Assembly (NCBI GenBank): GCA_945926565.1 | Contig: CAMELY010000080.1 | Location: forward strand, 1 to 6,359 | Direction: 5' to 3' | DNA from: an uncultured Clostridia bacterium | GTDB lineage: Bacteria > Bacillota > Clostridia > Oscillospirales > Oscillospiraceae | DNA: 6,359 bases | Shown: positions 6,307-6,359 of the stretch, one piece after another | Position numbering within the stretch: the first letter of the stretch is position 1 | Layout of the letters: each line of letters opens with the position of its first letter | Notes under the pieces: generated by a model | Databases searched by the model: none | Told to the model about the DNA's origin: nothing | Seen by the model: only the letters and a program-made list of their open reading frames with translations | Translations under genes and position numbers: made by a program

Positions 6307-6322
6307 TACCGCATTTTGCGGT
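6278..6322. repeat. Operator-like dyad and AAAATGC repeat cluster
   Basis: ATTTTACTGCA (6278-6288) and TGCAGTAAAAT (6292-6302) are perfect 11-bp inverted arms around AAA. The 8-mer AAAATGCA occurs at 6288-6295 and again at 6298-6305, exactly 10 bp or one helical turn apart. AAAATGC recurs inverted at 6311-6317. In addition, GCAAAATGC (6286-6294) and GCATTTTGC (6311-6319) are 9-bp inverted copies, and ACCGC/GCGGT (6308-6312 and 6318-6322) makes a second small dyad. The cluster overlaps the minus-strand promoter and lies just before a possible plus-strand gene, as expected for a shared operator. The cognate regulator is not known. Confidence 0.65.
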
Positions 6323-6348
6323 TGATAGAATAGGGACGGGTGATGACC

Positions 6349-6359
6349 ATGTATCCGAG
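6349..6359 (+). CDS. Possible start of a divergent gene, cut by window edge
   Basis: ATG TAT CCG AG begins a frame encoding M-Y-P and then R or S, which runs off the window. A GGGACGGG purine stretch (6333-6340) ends 8 nt before it. An in-frame ATG at 6343 and a GTG at 6340 are alternative starts, the former with AGGGA 6 nt upstream. A possible extended -10 (TGATAGAAT, 6323-6331) exists, but it would give an almost absent leader, so the promoter is unclear. From memory, short XRE-family regulators in Clostridia often begin M-Y-x-R-I/L-R-D-L-R-E. With the operator-like repeats next to it, a DNA-binding regulator is a plausible guess, but three codons cannot establish it. Confidence 0.3.

Overview
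The window looks like chromosomal core sequence from a GC-rich Firmicute of class Clostridia, probably an Oscillospiraceae/Ruminococcaceae-type gut anaerobe. Three things suggest this. The minus-strand order recJ - RSH (relA) - dtd - MBL hydrolase is a recognisable variant of the Firmicutes recJ-apt-relA-dtd cluster. The genes have strong purine-rich Shine-Dalgarno sites with very short intergenic gaps. Codon third positions are overwhelmingly G or C, which also creates long spurious antisense frames. The taxonomic placement is inference, because no search could be run.

Layout from left to right. Positions 1-272 (+) hold the C-terminal end of an EamA/DMT-type membrane transporter. It converges on the main operon, and a strong hairpin at 291-317 sits between the two ends. 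On the minus strand, read right to left, a promoter with a perfect extended -10 (5816-5844) drives recJ (5761-3692), a bifunctional RelA/SpoT homologue (3669-1429), D-aminoacyl-tRNA deacylase dtd (1415-972) and a glyoxalase-II-like metallo-beta-lactamase-fold hydrolase (957-328). Gaps are 22, 13 and 14 nt, and the dtd ribosome-binding site shares a base with the RSH stop codon. The four genes form one operon combining DNA repair, stringent response, translation proofreading and probable thioester or detoxification hydrolysis.

Upstream of that promoter is a rho-independent terminator (5847-5888, minus) that ends a separate small minus-strand gene. This gene (5998-6246) encodes an unrecognised 82-residue single-pass membrane protein. 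Its TGA stop is followed in the same frame by 31 sense codons and a second TGA at 5902, only 13 nt before the terminator. A perfect 9-bp stem begins 6 nt after the first TGA. This could be a nonsense-mutated gene, a readthrough gene, or coincidence.

The right edge (6278-6359) is a compact divergent regulatory region. A minus-strand promoter lies inside an 11-bp-arm dyad, and the 7-mer AAAATGC occurs three times (two direct copies 10 bp apart and one inverted). On the plus strand a new reading frame begins with codons for M-Y-P at the last bases. An autoregulated DNA-binding protein next to the small membrane protein is a reasonable but unproven guess. Apart from this end, the window is ordinary conserved core sequence, and I see no mobile element, CRISPR array, tRNA or rRNA.
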